From Sarcocystis neurona (lineage: Eukaryota > Apicomplexa > Conoidasida > Eucoccidiorida > Sarcocystidae), in assembly GCA_000727475.1 (NCBI GenBank), contig KL647296.1, positions 2,722,062 through 2,786,061 of the forward strand: a stretch of DNA of 64,000 bases, in the 5' to 3' direction. Made by a program: the position numbers and the translations under genes. The notes beneath the pieces are model-generated. The model was not told where the DNA came from, made no database searches, and was given only the letters and a program-made list of their open reading frames with translations. Position 1 is the stretch's first letter. Each line of letters begins with the position of its first letter. Below are positions 1 to 13,793 of the stretch, piece by piece.

Positions 1-432
1 CAGAAGTAGACACGGGTAGAAATACATAGACACAGACAGGGCGCACACCGATACACAAAAACATATATATACATATATATATTTGTGTATATGTCTAGCA
101 TAGACATATACATACAGAGAAAGATCGATACAGACATGTGCATCTGTATATATCTATGTGTAACATTACGTAGACAGAGACAAAGAGACACAGACACATA
201 CAGATATACACATATATATATGTAGATGTATGTGTAACATTTACATAGACAGAGGCAGCCAGACACAGATATATACAGACATATATACATATATATATAC
301 ATATATATGTGTAGATGTATGTGTAACATTTACATAGACAGAGACAGACAGACACAGATATGTGTAACATTTACATAGAGACAGACAGACACAGATACAC
401 ACATACATATACATATACATATACATATACAC

Positions 433-464
<32 letters not shown>

Positions 465-550
465 GCATATATACATATACATATACATATACATATGCAT
501 ATATACATATACATATACATATATACATATACATATATATATGTACCACT
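1..550. repeat. TA-rich satellite and ACATAT hexamer array
   Basis: The motif gtgtaacatt is repeated at about 158, 232, 321 and 362 within units carrying acatagacagagacag. From about 400 to 540 the sequence is an almost pure ACATAT hexamer array. It lies in the intron left of exon 13 of the pseudokinase gene. I see no exon in it. Confidence 0.85.
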
Positions 551-582
551 TCCCTGTGGCCTCCTTAATGTGAATTTCTGAC

Positions 583-650
583 CTTTGACAAGAAGAACGA
601 AATGACTTCGTTGATTTCGTAGAACGCTGAGACTGTCAAATCCTCCTCCA
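583..650 (-). CDS. SCYL2: SCYL2-like exon 13 (last exon inside the window)
   Basis: Codons 773-795. [20 protein letters not shown] corresponds to SCYL2 SIENNLNLNQFNSFISVIKEML. The acceptor tttttttgttttgcag is excellent and the donor is gtcaga. The reading frame is open, so further exons must lie left of base 1; bases 1-550 look purely repetitive. Confidence 0.83.
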
Positions 651-3600
651 CTGCAAAACAAAAAAATCAAATCTCCGTATTTTCTCATTTTCCCTCAGCA
701 CGTGTACACACTCATGTGGACACACGTATATACACTCCAAAATACACAGCCTTCTGCACGTGATACAGACGTGTGTACTCTTCTAGCACGCACATATATA
801 CGGAAACTGAATATCTACATATTAGAGACACACTTGCACATATACGCTGTTGCGATGTATATATATATATGAACGTGTACGCAAAATCTCACTGTGTATC
901 CTTCTCTCTATATATGGGAGACTATATATATATATGTGCGTGTGTGCTCTTCAGACACACACCATATACATACGCTGAAGATCAGCGTACATATAAACAT
1001 CACACATATATACACATATATGTGTCTACATATAGGTATGCGATAACATATACGTGTATATGTATATAGCTATATAGATATATACATGTATATGTGTATA
1101 TACCGTGCATAATTATACACGTGTGCATACATATATACACACACGTATGTATATAAATATATGTACATATCGTATACAATTACACACCTGTATACACCTC
1201 TGTATATATATAAGGTACTACAAGGAGACTTATTGAGACCATATTTGTATATGAGCAGTGTCAAAAGGGGCGCATAGAGACACGTAATTGCACAAGTGTC
1301 AATATACATGTGTATATACACAAGTAGGGCAATGAGGCATACTGACAATACTTCATAAGAGGCATACTTATGCTTATTTCTTGACACATACATATATATA
1401 TCATATAAAGTTGTGTTCACGTCATATATATATATATAGGAGGATAGAAGGGGAGGCATACGAGTAAGGGAGGAGTGCAAAAACAAGATGCGGCTATTGT
1501 GAGGAAGACGACTAGTCCCTTTACGTTTGACTCACACACACATACACAGATATATACATGTACAGCATTCCACGTATTCATTTACATACGTATATTGACA
1601 TCATTATATATATATAGATATAGGCAGACGTATATATATATATATATCTGTAGATCCACTCACATATCACTACATATACACACCTATATATACGTACACA
1701 TGAATACCCTTTCAGGTAGTGGGAGGCACACTTATCAACACAGGAAGAGATGTACTTGTAAACAGGCGTATATATGGAAGAACACACATTCGTAGATGGC
1801 TGCTGCTGCTCTATCAATCTACGTATTGATATGATGTACATCTGGTGACACATATATGTATATATGTACGGAGCAAAGCATTTCCACGGAAGAACAGAGG
1901 GAGCAATGACTCCTGTCAACGGCATGCAAGAAAGTGACAGTCGAGAGACGTCTCGAATATCACTTTGAATGGAAAACGAAAAAGAAGATGAACGTAAGAC
2001 GAAGAAGGCAAATGAGAAGAAAACCAGTTGCCCGGGGACCTACTCAGAAGAGGGAAGAGAATTTGAAGGAGCCGCTCGACCGTCAGCCTCAAGCCAACAT
2101 GTTGGGACAGAGCCTTCACCGCAGCGCTCACTGCGAGGCATGCAGCAGAGCTGCGGTCTGCTTCTGTAACCTGAAGAAATTAAAGTTAGGTAAGTACCGA
2201 CCGTAGCACATGGAGAAGGTACGCAGCTACATACACGTCCCCCCCCACGCACACATCCACCCACCCACACATGCACGTCTATACATATGTGTGCGTGTGT
2301 GTACATATACGTGTCTCTCTGTCTCTGTTTCTCTCGTTTTCCTCTGTGCCTTCACACACATGCAGGTGTACGTACAGACGGATTTAGGTGTACAGACACC
2401 GCGTGAGAGGGCTACAGAGGGAGAGGGAGACGTCCGTTGTGGGGAACGCATGCGGCGCACAGACACGCTGTCATCTCGTAAGGGCGAGTGGACTCTCGGC
2501 GAAGAAGAGCATGCAGTGGCCGCACGTTATCTTAACTTCACGCACCTGAATAAAGGCAGAAAAGCTCATGTAATTTATACCGAGTTAAAAGGGGTACTCC
2601 GCACATTTCCTACACATGCGTACCTGTTTATATGCACATATATATATACACGGAAAGAGAAAGAGACACGGGTCTTCACGCGTACGTCTATCATAATGAA
2701 TACAGCGATATTCACACATTAGCAAATACATATATATGGACATAGAATACACATCCACGCACCTACACACACGCGTATATGTATAGAAAGAGATAATCGT
2801 ATTTACGTGTACGTGTATCACAATCAATATAACCATATTCACACGCTATCAAATCATAACATATATAGAAGACGCGTACACACACACACACACCCGTTTA
2901 TAGACACACGTGATATACAGGCACGTCTCCGGCATTTCTCACGCAAGAGATGTTATACATATTGACATATGCATCGGTGATACGCAGCTTTTGGACACAC
3001 ACGGGAAGAAACAGATAACGTTGCACACAACGCATATATTCGTACACTCCTATATTCATACACACATGTACCTACACACATTAACATATATATAAAATGT
3101 AACAGGACACCAGTACATATATATATATACAAATGTGGAACGTGACACTACACCCCTATACGTATATACACATGTATACACCAAACACAACAGTACAGCC
3201 GTATATATATATATAGCGTAGAAGTACACCCATACGTAATAGTGCAGTCGTATATATATACATATGTATAGTAACAGTACATCCGTATGTATACATATAT
3301 ATATATATATGCATATCAAACGTAATAGTACAACCGTATATACACATATATATATATATATATATACACCTGGCCACTCCGAGCCGTTGACGCAAGTCCC
3401 ACCGTTCCCAGTAACGTCACATATATATATATATATATCTCACAACAGGCTGTCGCCACAGGAATGTATCCGTGCAGAATGCAGCACCAGCAATATACGA
3501 GAAGAATATTTACTTGTAGGAAAGAACTTTTTCTTTATATTCTTCGAATAGCGAAGCACCTGGCTCGACGCGTGTAGCGCCGTCCCCGTCTACAACGGCT

Positions 3601-6600
3601 CGTCCGTCTACATATTGCCACTTCCTGTTATTCGAAACGAGGTGAGGAACATTACGCTGCAAGTCTCTCTATCCGTAGAAATATACACACGAATATATGT
3701 ATACTTCACGAGGCAGTCGAAGAAGCTATTTCCCCCGGTGTATGTTTTGTTGCAGCAGAAAGAGCCACTTCCTCTGCAGCCAAGAGGGATACGTCGTTTC
3801 TGTGCGCTGTCGTCCGGTCATATGAATGCTAACAGCAGCTTGAGCGAAAGGTCCACAGACGGACGTAAATAGGGAAAGTAGCAACACGAACAAAAGTCCT
3901 CGCTTTTGACTGACAAAGAGAGGAAGCTGCGGGCCCCGCAACGGTGTCTACTCGCAGCGTTCTCGTCTCCGCGCGCTTCGGCGGGAAAAACGAGACGTGC
4001 GCCAGAAGTGTCGCCGCGTCTCCGCGTCAACGCAGCAAAAATCAGAGAAGAGGATGAAATAGCGACATACACGTAAAAACGAACAGGACTGGGTAGATCG
4101 AGCGAGTCAGCGAGTCTGCACATGCATGCGAGGCGGGCGACACCAAAAAGCAGCGAACACCCGGCAAAGCATCTGCGCTTCCCTTTTTTGCGTCTGCCAC
4201 GCGGAAAAGAGAAGACGAGAGGAAAAGATAAATCAGCAATTTGTCTGATTTCCGGTTTTCCCCCGGAAAACCGCGCGAGCATCTCTGTACGAAGAAGGGG
4301 GAAGAATGCGACGGGGGACCTACCGCCCCTCCCACGAAAACGTTCTGACGCGACAGTACAGCGAAGAAGAGACAAGAGGAGACGACACACTTTCCGTCCC
4401 TACGCGAACGGCAGGAAACCCTGTATTGTTGCTGTTCTGCTGTGAAGAAGACACACGGGGAGACCAAAACTTTTCCCCGTTACTATTGCGGGAGAAGGCT
4501 GTCGAAGAGAGGGCACCGCGAACTGAGACGAACCACCGTAAAAGCAGGAAGAAACGACGCGGAGAGAGACACAGAGGGAGAGGGCACAGCGTCGAAGGAG
4601 AGCGAAGCGGAGAGACCTTCCAAGAGAAAGGCGGGACAAAGAGGGAGGCAACGAGAAAGGCCAGCAAAGTGTGCAAGCGGAAGAAATCTCCCGCGAGAAA
4701 GCGAAGAGAAGAGAGCAGCAGCTCCCGAGGGGAGGCGGAGCCCCACCTCGAAGAAGCTGCCGCGTCTCCACCGAGAGAAGCGACGACGGTGCTGCGAGGA
4801 CGCCGAAGGCAGGGAAAGCGAACGAGAAGAAGAGTCCGAAGGACCCGTGCGAAAGTCAGTTTTGAGGTTGGATAAAAACGGAGGACGGGTACTCCGCATA
4901 AAAAAGCGACAGAAAGGGTGGTCCAGCGTCAGGAGGCCCTTCTGTTCGGCCGGGCGGAGACATCGGACGCACAGAGGAGAAGACGCGATGAAAAGACGAA
5001 GAAAGGCTGGAAGAAGATGAAAAAAAAGAAAGCATGCAGAGGACTCTCACAAACAGGAGAAGAGGACAAGAGAGGCGCAGAAGAAAAAGACGGAGAACTT
5101 CCGCGAGAAGTCGAAGGAAGAAAAGAGGAGAAGTACATACCTGCTGGATAACCGGCGCCACTTGATTAATTATCGTTGACCGATCGAAACTTCCCGCCAT
5201 CGCAGCTAACGCCCGCAGTCCTTCCACCCGGGTACTTGTTGCAGCTGAGAAGAAAAGGAAGACAAAAAGGCGTGAAATGATTCTCCAGTTAAAAAGGGAA
5301 ACCTACAAATCAACCAACACACTCAAAACACATAAACTCTCCATAATATGTACATATATTCATTTGTGTGGTGGTGGGTAGTACGGGATACACAAGTATA
5401 TGCAAACACATATACATGAGAGGTGAAGATGAGATGAGAATACACTCACACAATCAAACATATATATATACATACGTTTGTATATATGTAGACACATACA
5501 CACACAAACAGAGACGTACGTATAGACACATATTTCTACATATATATATATATACATGCATATATACATGCATACGGGGATGTACGTATAGACATATGTA
5601 TATATATATGTATATGCGTATACAGAGAGACACACACACACGCATATATATATACACATATATACATATAGAGATGTACGTATAGAGAGATATATATACA
5701 TATATACACATTTACATATATATATAGAGAGAGAGAGAGACACCCATATATATCTATCTATCTATATATATATATATATATATATATAGTAGTAGAGACG
5801 ACACNNNNNNNNNNNNNNNNNNNNNNNNNNNNNNNNNNNNNNNNNNNNNNNNNNNNNNNNNNNNNNNNNNNNNNNNNNNNNNNNNNNNNNNNNNNNNNNN
5901 NNNNNNNNNNNNNNNNNNNNNNNNNNNNNNNNNNNNNNNNNNNNNNNNNNNNNNNNNNNNNNNNNNNNNNNNNNNNNNNNNNNNNNNNNNNNNNNNNNNN
6001 NNNNNNNNNNNNNNNNNNNNNNNNNNNNNNNNNNNNNNNNNNNNNNNNNNNNNNNNNNNNNNNNNNNNNNNNNNNNNNNNNNNNNNNNNNNNNNNNNNNN
6101 NNNNNNNNNNNNNNNNNNNNNNNNNNNNNNNNNNNNNNNNNNNNNNNNNNNNNNNNNNNNNNNNNNNNNNNNNNNNNNNNNNNNNNNNNNNNNNNNNNNN
6201 NATATATACACATTACTATATATATATATAGAGAGAGAGAGANACCCACTATATATCTATCTATCTATATATATATATATATATATATATATGTAGAGAG
6301 ACACATGCACACACACACACAGATATACATATATATATATATACGTGTATATACATACACACATAGAGATGCATATATGGTCGTGAGACAGACATACATA
6401 TACGCACATGCATGCGTCGCCCACACAGAGGCACGTATATATGTATATATCGCTCCAACCACACGCGTATATACATATATATGTTTCTACCTATTTTCAC
6501 TCACACAAACGTATACATACACACGTACATACATAAATACAGATACATGCATTCATACATAGACACATACATACATACATGGATACATACATACATGGAT

Positions 6601-9295
6601 ACACACATAGATACAAAGATATATAGATGCATGCATAGATACATACATACATACGTATATGCATCCATAGACACATACACACATACATACTTAGATAGAT
6701 ACATACGTACGCAGGTACATACACAGATTCACACATATATACATACATAGATACATACGGACATTGATACATAGATGGATACATACGTAGATACGTGCAT
6801 AGATACATAGACACACACGTAGATACATACACAGATGTATAGATAGATACATACACAGAAAATACATACGTACGTAGAGGCATACATGGATACATACACA
6901 GATACATACATACATATATACACATCCACATATATACAGAGAGACAAAGCCTAGCGTAGATTGATGGACAAGTATGTAGAGCTGGCGCAGTGAGACGAAT
7001 AGATCTACCCCTGCGTACTCACATTCGAGAACAGAAACTCCGACGTATGTATACACATATTATCAACAAGTACACATATATATATAGAGAGAGAGAGAGG
7101 GAGACGAATGAATATATATATATGTAGAAGCATGATAGATTTTGAGGTTCAGTAGCTACGAGAAGCACAAACACAGACTCACACGTGTGAAGACGTACAA
7201 ATATACACACAAGGTACAGACACATATATATATATATAGAGAGAGAGGGATATGTATATATATATACATATACAAATGAAAGATAGATGATAAGATCTAC
7301 TAGCTAGGAGGCGCACATACACACAGACGCACGTGTGAATACCTACACATGTAAACACAAGAAATATATATATATATATGTGAACTGGCACAGAGGTCTA
7401 CAAGGTAGAGTGAGAACATATATGTATGTATGGTCAGGAGCAGCGGTATATAAAGTCCCCCGCGATACGGACACAGGTGAATAGGTGCAGATGTGTTCAA
7501 GGCAAAGCTACACAAACATGTCTGTAGGGAAGTAGATATGTAAGCGTCTCTCTATATCTCTCCACAGGAATGGAGTCTATTTATGTAGCAGCAGAGGGGG
7601 ATACAAAGGAAGGCAACTATTTACGTGTGACGAAGTATTTTCTGGCGTGTGCGCAGTGCAGGGATGTGGCGGAGCGCCTTTCTTTCACTCGCCCCACGTG
7701 CGGAAGTTTGCGCGTGGATGCTGTTTCGATTATTGCCGCAAGTGAGAAGAGATATATATATACACATATATATATAATGTATTTGGGAGGAAGTTGCCGT
7801 AGAGAAACACGTCGCCTTTACACCGGCACGTACACACAAACACACACACGTACATACGTCGATGTCACGAATCGTCTGTTTTTCTGTTCTTTATTTTCAA
7901 GCGGAGAGGACAAGTCTGCAAGTTGGCTACAACATCTCACAAGTTTGTTGAATAAGTGATAGGACCCGCGGCAGGACGACCGTGCGTAGGACGGTGTACT
8001 CAAATTTCCCGTGGACGCGGCAGAGACGCTCCAGCACCGCCTCTTGAATACGAACTTCCTGCAGGCAGAGAAGAGGCCGCAGCAGCAACAGCAGCAGCGT
8101 CTGCGTTAGCCACATAAACGTCTCTGCACGCCGGCCAGAAAGGCGGAGCTGCAGAGACAACACCCCCAGGAGGCAGCAGCAAGGTGACGGCAGGAGCAGC
8201 AGCAACACCGGCGAGCAGTCATACGAGCAGAAGAAAAGACAAGAGCTCGTTGCGGTGTATGTACACCGAAAACCCGCAACCTGGGCAGTGGAGACGGCCC
8301 TCCACCTGAAAAACTGAAGAAGCAGCAGCGACACGCGACGCAGCAGCAACACCAACGCAACACCAAGAGGACCCAGCAGCAACCCCCTGCCACCAGCAGC
8401 AGCAGCGGCAGCCTTCCGCGCATCTCAACAAAGCAGTAACACACCCCACACCAGCAGCAATATCCCACAACAGCAGCAACACCCTGCCGCAGCAGCATTT
8501 CGCGCGCCTTCCTGTGTGTGTATATATCTATTAATCTATCTACCTACACATATATATATATATAGACGACCAGAAAGACGCGGTTTTAGTAGCAGATCAA
8601 ACAGAGATACACGTACGGGCCCAGGCATACATTTTTGTGTCTGCGTCTTCTCTGCATGCGCCTCTCTCTACGGGAATGGATCTGGTATCGGCACCTATAT
8701 ACACAGGTATGTACAACAGATACGTACACACATGTATACATACACATGCACCTGCAACAGATATGTACATACATGTATATATATATATATATATACATAC
8801 ATACATATGTATGTATGTGTAGACTTGCATGTGCAACAGATACGCTGGACACACATATGTCTATATATATGTGTTTGCGCAGGTGTTGACACAGCGCGGG
8901 TTCACGTCCTTGTCGTATGGCAGTAGGAGCAGCAGCAGCAGCAACTTTTCCCCGTCACACCACAGCGGCGCAGCGTGGGCGGATGTATAGAGAAACCTAC
9001 TCACAGCGTTTCCAACAGATATAACGGACAAAGGCTCACCCATGTGTATACAAACAGAAACACCTAATCTGCGCAGACCTGTGCCTCTATGTAATCTACA
9101 TATATCTGTGTTCATATATAGTTACAAGTGTGAACACACATACACACTCATGTGTACACATGTATATACGTGCTTGTGTACAGATGTTCTTCTTTACCCT
9201 GGTGCAGCAGGAAGTGTCTATACGCACGTGGCAGTCCTGATATATATACGTATATATATATATACGTTTACACACATGCACATATACATACGTGA

Positions 9296-9332
<37 letters not shown>

Positions 9333-12300
9333 CTGTATGTGCATATGCGCGTATACGTATGTATATGTAAATGTATCTGTTATATATTATATATATAATA
9401 TGGGTGTGTAACCTACACATATACACGGATTCATGTGTGAATACGTATATGTGTGTATATATATGTATATGTGGAAATGTTGTTGTGGACGAAAGATATA
9501 TACGCGGGTGGGTTCGTTTTACTGGCACATGGCTGTTCAGGGGCCGACGTGCACGTGACGCCGGACAGCAGCAGCAGCAGATCCAGCAAATACGTCGTGG
9601 GCAGCAGCACAGACGTGCTTCACACACAGCAGCATCACGTGTGGAGCGCGCTCTACACAGCGCCGCCAGCAGCTAACTATGTAAACGTATATCCACGTGA
9701 GCAGATATATAAATTCACATATATATATATGTGGATAGAGAGGGAGACTGATAAGTAGACACAGACAGGCAGGGGGGAGGGGCATATAGACGGATAGATA
9801 GAGAGACAGATACATAGATCGACAGATAGATAAAGGTCGCTGCAAAGGTAAAGGTAGGTAGTTGTAGACACACACAGGTATAGACATGGACACAGGTGCG
9901 GGCATACAGAGATAGAGACAAATACACAGGCAGACGGGTATAGGCAGATAGAGATGAATATAGACACACACGCGTAGACACAGACAGATATACAGAGGTA
10001 GACACACATGTGGACAGCTATAGGGAGATATAAATGAATATAGATGCAGACAGGTGAGCGTAGAGAGGTATATAGAGGTAGACACACAGATGGACAGCTG
10101 CAGGCACGTAAATATAACTGTAGCTACAGATACACAGCTATACAAATATAGAGATATACAGACAAACACTGACGCAGAGAAAATGATAAATATAGATATA
10201 CGTACAGATGCGTAGATGTTGGTAGACACAGATATAGATATATATATGTATATGGTAGTATATACACAAGGAGATAAACATATAGATATAAACAGATATG
10301 TACACATGCAAACACATATTTACACATCAACAGAGACTCCACATGTATACATATCCGTAGACATCCACACGCATATACTTCTCAGTGAGTCATACGACCG
10401 CATGCAGCACACATACACACACACACATATACGAATAGCCCCGTCTACATATATGCGTATATATAGGACTTCCCAACTAGCTGCTGCTGCTAGTTCACAC
10501 ATAGACACATGTGCGGGCTGCAACAAACACATGCACGTGCATGCGCGCGCACCCCAGAAAATATGCTGGAGCAGCATCGCAGCGCAGCACCGGTGACCTG
10601 CGGCTCTGCGAGTGTGGGGTGCTGCAGCAGCAGCAGCAGTTCTCTCTCTTCCACATGGAGTGCAGCAGTAACAAAAAAGGAGCTGCCCCACAGCAGCACA
10701 GCGCCTTTGTTGTCCTGTGGAAGAGTCGCGCATGGAGTCTACATCTCCTTATCATACTAATACAACATACATGCAGTAGATGTCTCTATATTACCGTATA
10801 TACAAATAGATCAATGACTACACATACTCTACATATGCATATCCATCCGTATATATATATATATGTACGAATAGCTGTAATACGCACGTACATAGTTCCA
10901 TCCGCCCCGAGAAATGTAACACACGGTTCACCGACCACGTCTATTTCTCCTACATATATATGCAAGCAAACTGCTATACCCATTTCCCATATATACATTT
11001 ATACATATATATATATATGTAGAGATAGAGACAGAGGGAGGGGGACAATGTGAGAAATAAACAGAGGGAGAGAGGGAGAAAGGGACACAGAAAGTGCCTC
11101 ACCTGTCTATCTCTCTCTCTGCATATAGCGGCCTATATATATATATATATATAAATATATATATATATAGACCGCCACTGCACACATTCCCATGTACATA
11201 TACATATATATATATATATATAGTGATTCAAACTTAAATATATACATGTGTACGTCGCGGTTATAAATATTTACCTGTTTGTACATATAGATGTATATGC
11301 ACAAGTTGTAGCTATACACACTCACATATATACAGTGACTTATATCTATAACTGTATCTACAAATACATATGGGTACACATGATGTAGCTATAGAGACTC
11401 TCATATATATATATGTATATATCGTCTCTCTGAATACGTATGCACTGCAGCACATTTATGGTAGAAGCAGACGTATGCAGAGGATCAGGAATATGTAGAT
11501 TTGTCTATTTATGGAGCTGTTCGAGCGAGCAGCCGAGGAACGCACCGGAATCTGCATGCACTTGGCCAGCAGAGGCAGCAGGTCCTGCTGATTCGCCTCC
11601 GGCGTGCCCATGTCCATGAGAAATTCTAGCTCATTCACCTGCACCAGCGCGCGCAGAAGCAGCAGCGGCAGCAGCAGCAACAGTGGCGCATGCAAAGGAG
11701 CAGCAGCACCAGCAGCAAGAACAGGAGCAGCATCCCCGCAGCGGCAGCATTGCAGGAGGAAGCAGCGACAGCAGCGCAAGAGGGGCAACAACAGCAACGG
11801 CAGAGAGCAGAGGATGAAACCGCCAGGCAGTTGGACACCAGCAGACGCAGCAACAGCAGAAGCAGTACGAGCAGCAGCAGAAGTAGGAGCGGCAGAAATA
11901 GTAGCAGCAGGAGCTTCAGCACGAGGAGCAGCAGCAGCAGAGGTATGAATGGCACGAGCAGCCGCAGAAATAGTAGCACCAGAAGGGCAGGGGCAGGAGG
12001 AGTAGCAGCAGTATAATGGCAGTAGCAGCAGCTGCAGCTGCAGAGTAGCAGTAGCAGCAGAAACTTGAAGCAAGCGCAGAAACGCCAGGAGGAGGAGAAG
12101 CAGAAATGCACCAGCTACGATACACGCGTGCCAGCAACGAGAAGACAGGACGGGTGTAGCCAAGTGCCACCAACAGGAGAGGCGCATGCAGCAGAAGAGA
12201 GGAAACGCACGCACCGGAGCAGGAGAGAAGCGCATGTGGCAGAGGAGGAGAAACGCGCAGGGGGCAGAGGAGGAGAAACGCGCATGCAGCAGAAGGGCAG

Positions 12301-13762
12301 CGGGGGGGACACGATGTCCGCATGCAGCGGCTCACAGGAATGCAGAAAAGGGACAGCTGCAGCGCCCTGCAGGCCGGCAACGCACAGTTCGCCCATATAC
12401 GTAGAGCAGCGCCGGATACAAAACAGCTGCGTAGAGCACGAGGCAGAAGACAGACGCATAGAGCGCAGCACCAGATTCCACCTCCGCCTTCAGGTGCAAC
12501 AGCGGAGCAAATTAGACGACGCATGCAACAGCGGCAGCAGCGCAGAAGAAGAGAGGGGCGGGCGCAGCAGCAGCAGAGAAGGAGAGAGAAAGTTCGCGAA
12601 GTGGATCAGCGGCGTGGCTCGTGCGCCCGAGAGCGCAGCAGGGAGACGTTCTTCGGTGCGGCTCGCTGGCCAGCGCGGCGAAGGGGCAGACGAAGCATCT
12701 GCCGCATGCTGCAGCAGGAGGAGCAGAAGCAGCAGCAGCAGCGGGAGCAGGAGCAGCAGCAGGAGCAGAAGCAGCAGCAGCAGCAGGACAAAGCCGCTGC
12801 AGGAGACGAGACGAGACAGAAGCAGTTGTACCACCGAGAAGCATTTGTCTGCGGCAGCAGCAGGAGCCCACCAGGAGCAGGACGGACTCCACTTGAATTT
12901 CCCGAGCTGTCAAGAGGGGGCGAACGCGTGGCCAGACTTTCCGCTGGAAGTGTTCCCGATCGTCGAGCTGCAGAAAAACAAGATGTGCACCTCGCACGCT
13001 CAAAGCTGCTCACGAACAGGAGGTTTCTCTGGGTGGGAAGATGAACAGGCCGGGGCCACCACCGCACACACACATATATATGCGTGTAAGGAGTACAGCG
13101 GCAGCTCCGCAGAACTGCGACACTTCTCTCACACGCGTTCATCGCTACATCGACAGCACTCTTCTTTTTAAAAATTTGTCTTTCTTTCGTCCTCGCCTGA
13201 ACGACCCCACTCTGATCCCACGTGTCATCTCTGCATATATATGTATATATATATACACATATATATATGCATATATATATACGGATGCGCAACACTTCTC
13301 AAATAAACGGAATTCTCTTGAAACTCGAAAGGTCAGAGTTCGTCCGGAAGGGTTGGACCACCCTGCGGCCCCGCCTCAAGAGATCGGAATGCACGGGCAT
13401 GTGCGCATGCATGCGTGTAACATAAACAAATACATTTACATATACATATATATATATATATATGTCTGTGAGAGTAGTACCGTATGCCTGCCTGTCTCTC
13501 TCTCTATATATATATATCTATATATATGTGTATACTTGTACACCTGTCCTTTCTGCGGAGAAGCACATCCCACAACGTAGTCGTGTGTCTGCTTTTCTTC
13601 AGACACGCGGGTGATCTACATATACATAGAAGTATCCACACATGCAATAGCAAGCTGCAAAGAAGAAAACGAGTGTATATATATATATATATGCAGAGAA
13701 GGAGTTTAACTTCCTCGTCACACAAAGCCACCGGCAGCCAGGTTAAAAGAGAACGTCACGAC

Positions 13763-13793
<31 letters not shown>

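Noticed and set aside
4122..5020. Arg/Glu/Lys-rich plus frames
   Set aside because: Purine-rich intron DNA gives such frames in several registers at once; no motif, no splice logic.
6515..6915. Regularly spaced short repeats that might suggest a CRISPR array
   Set aside because: They are simple tetranucleotide repeats in eukaryotic intron DNA with no spacer-repeat structure.
12065..13171. Plus-strand ORF of 368 codons rich in Arg, Ser and Gln
   Set aside because: It is antisense to pseudokinase exon 8, whose homology and splice sites are clear; the composition comes from the CAG/purine tract.
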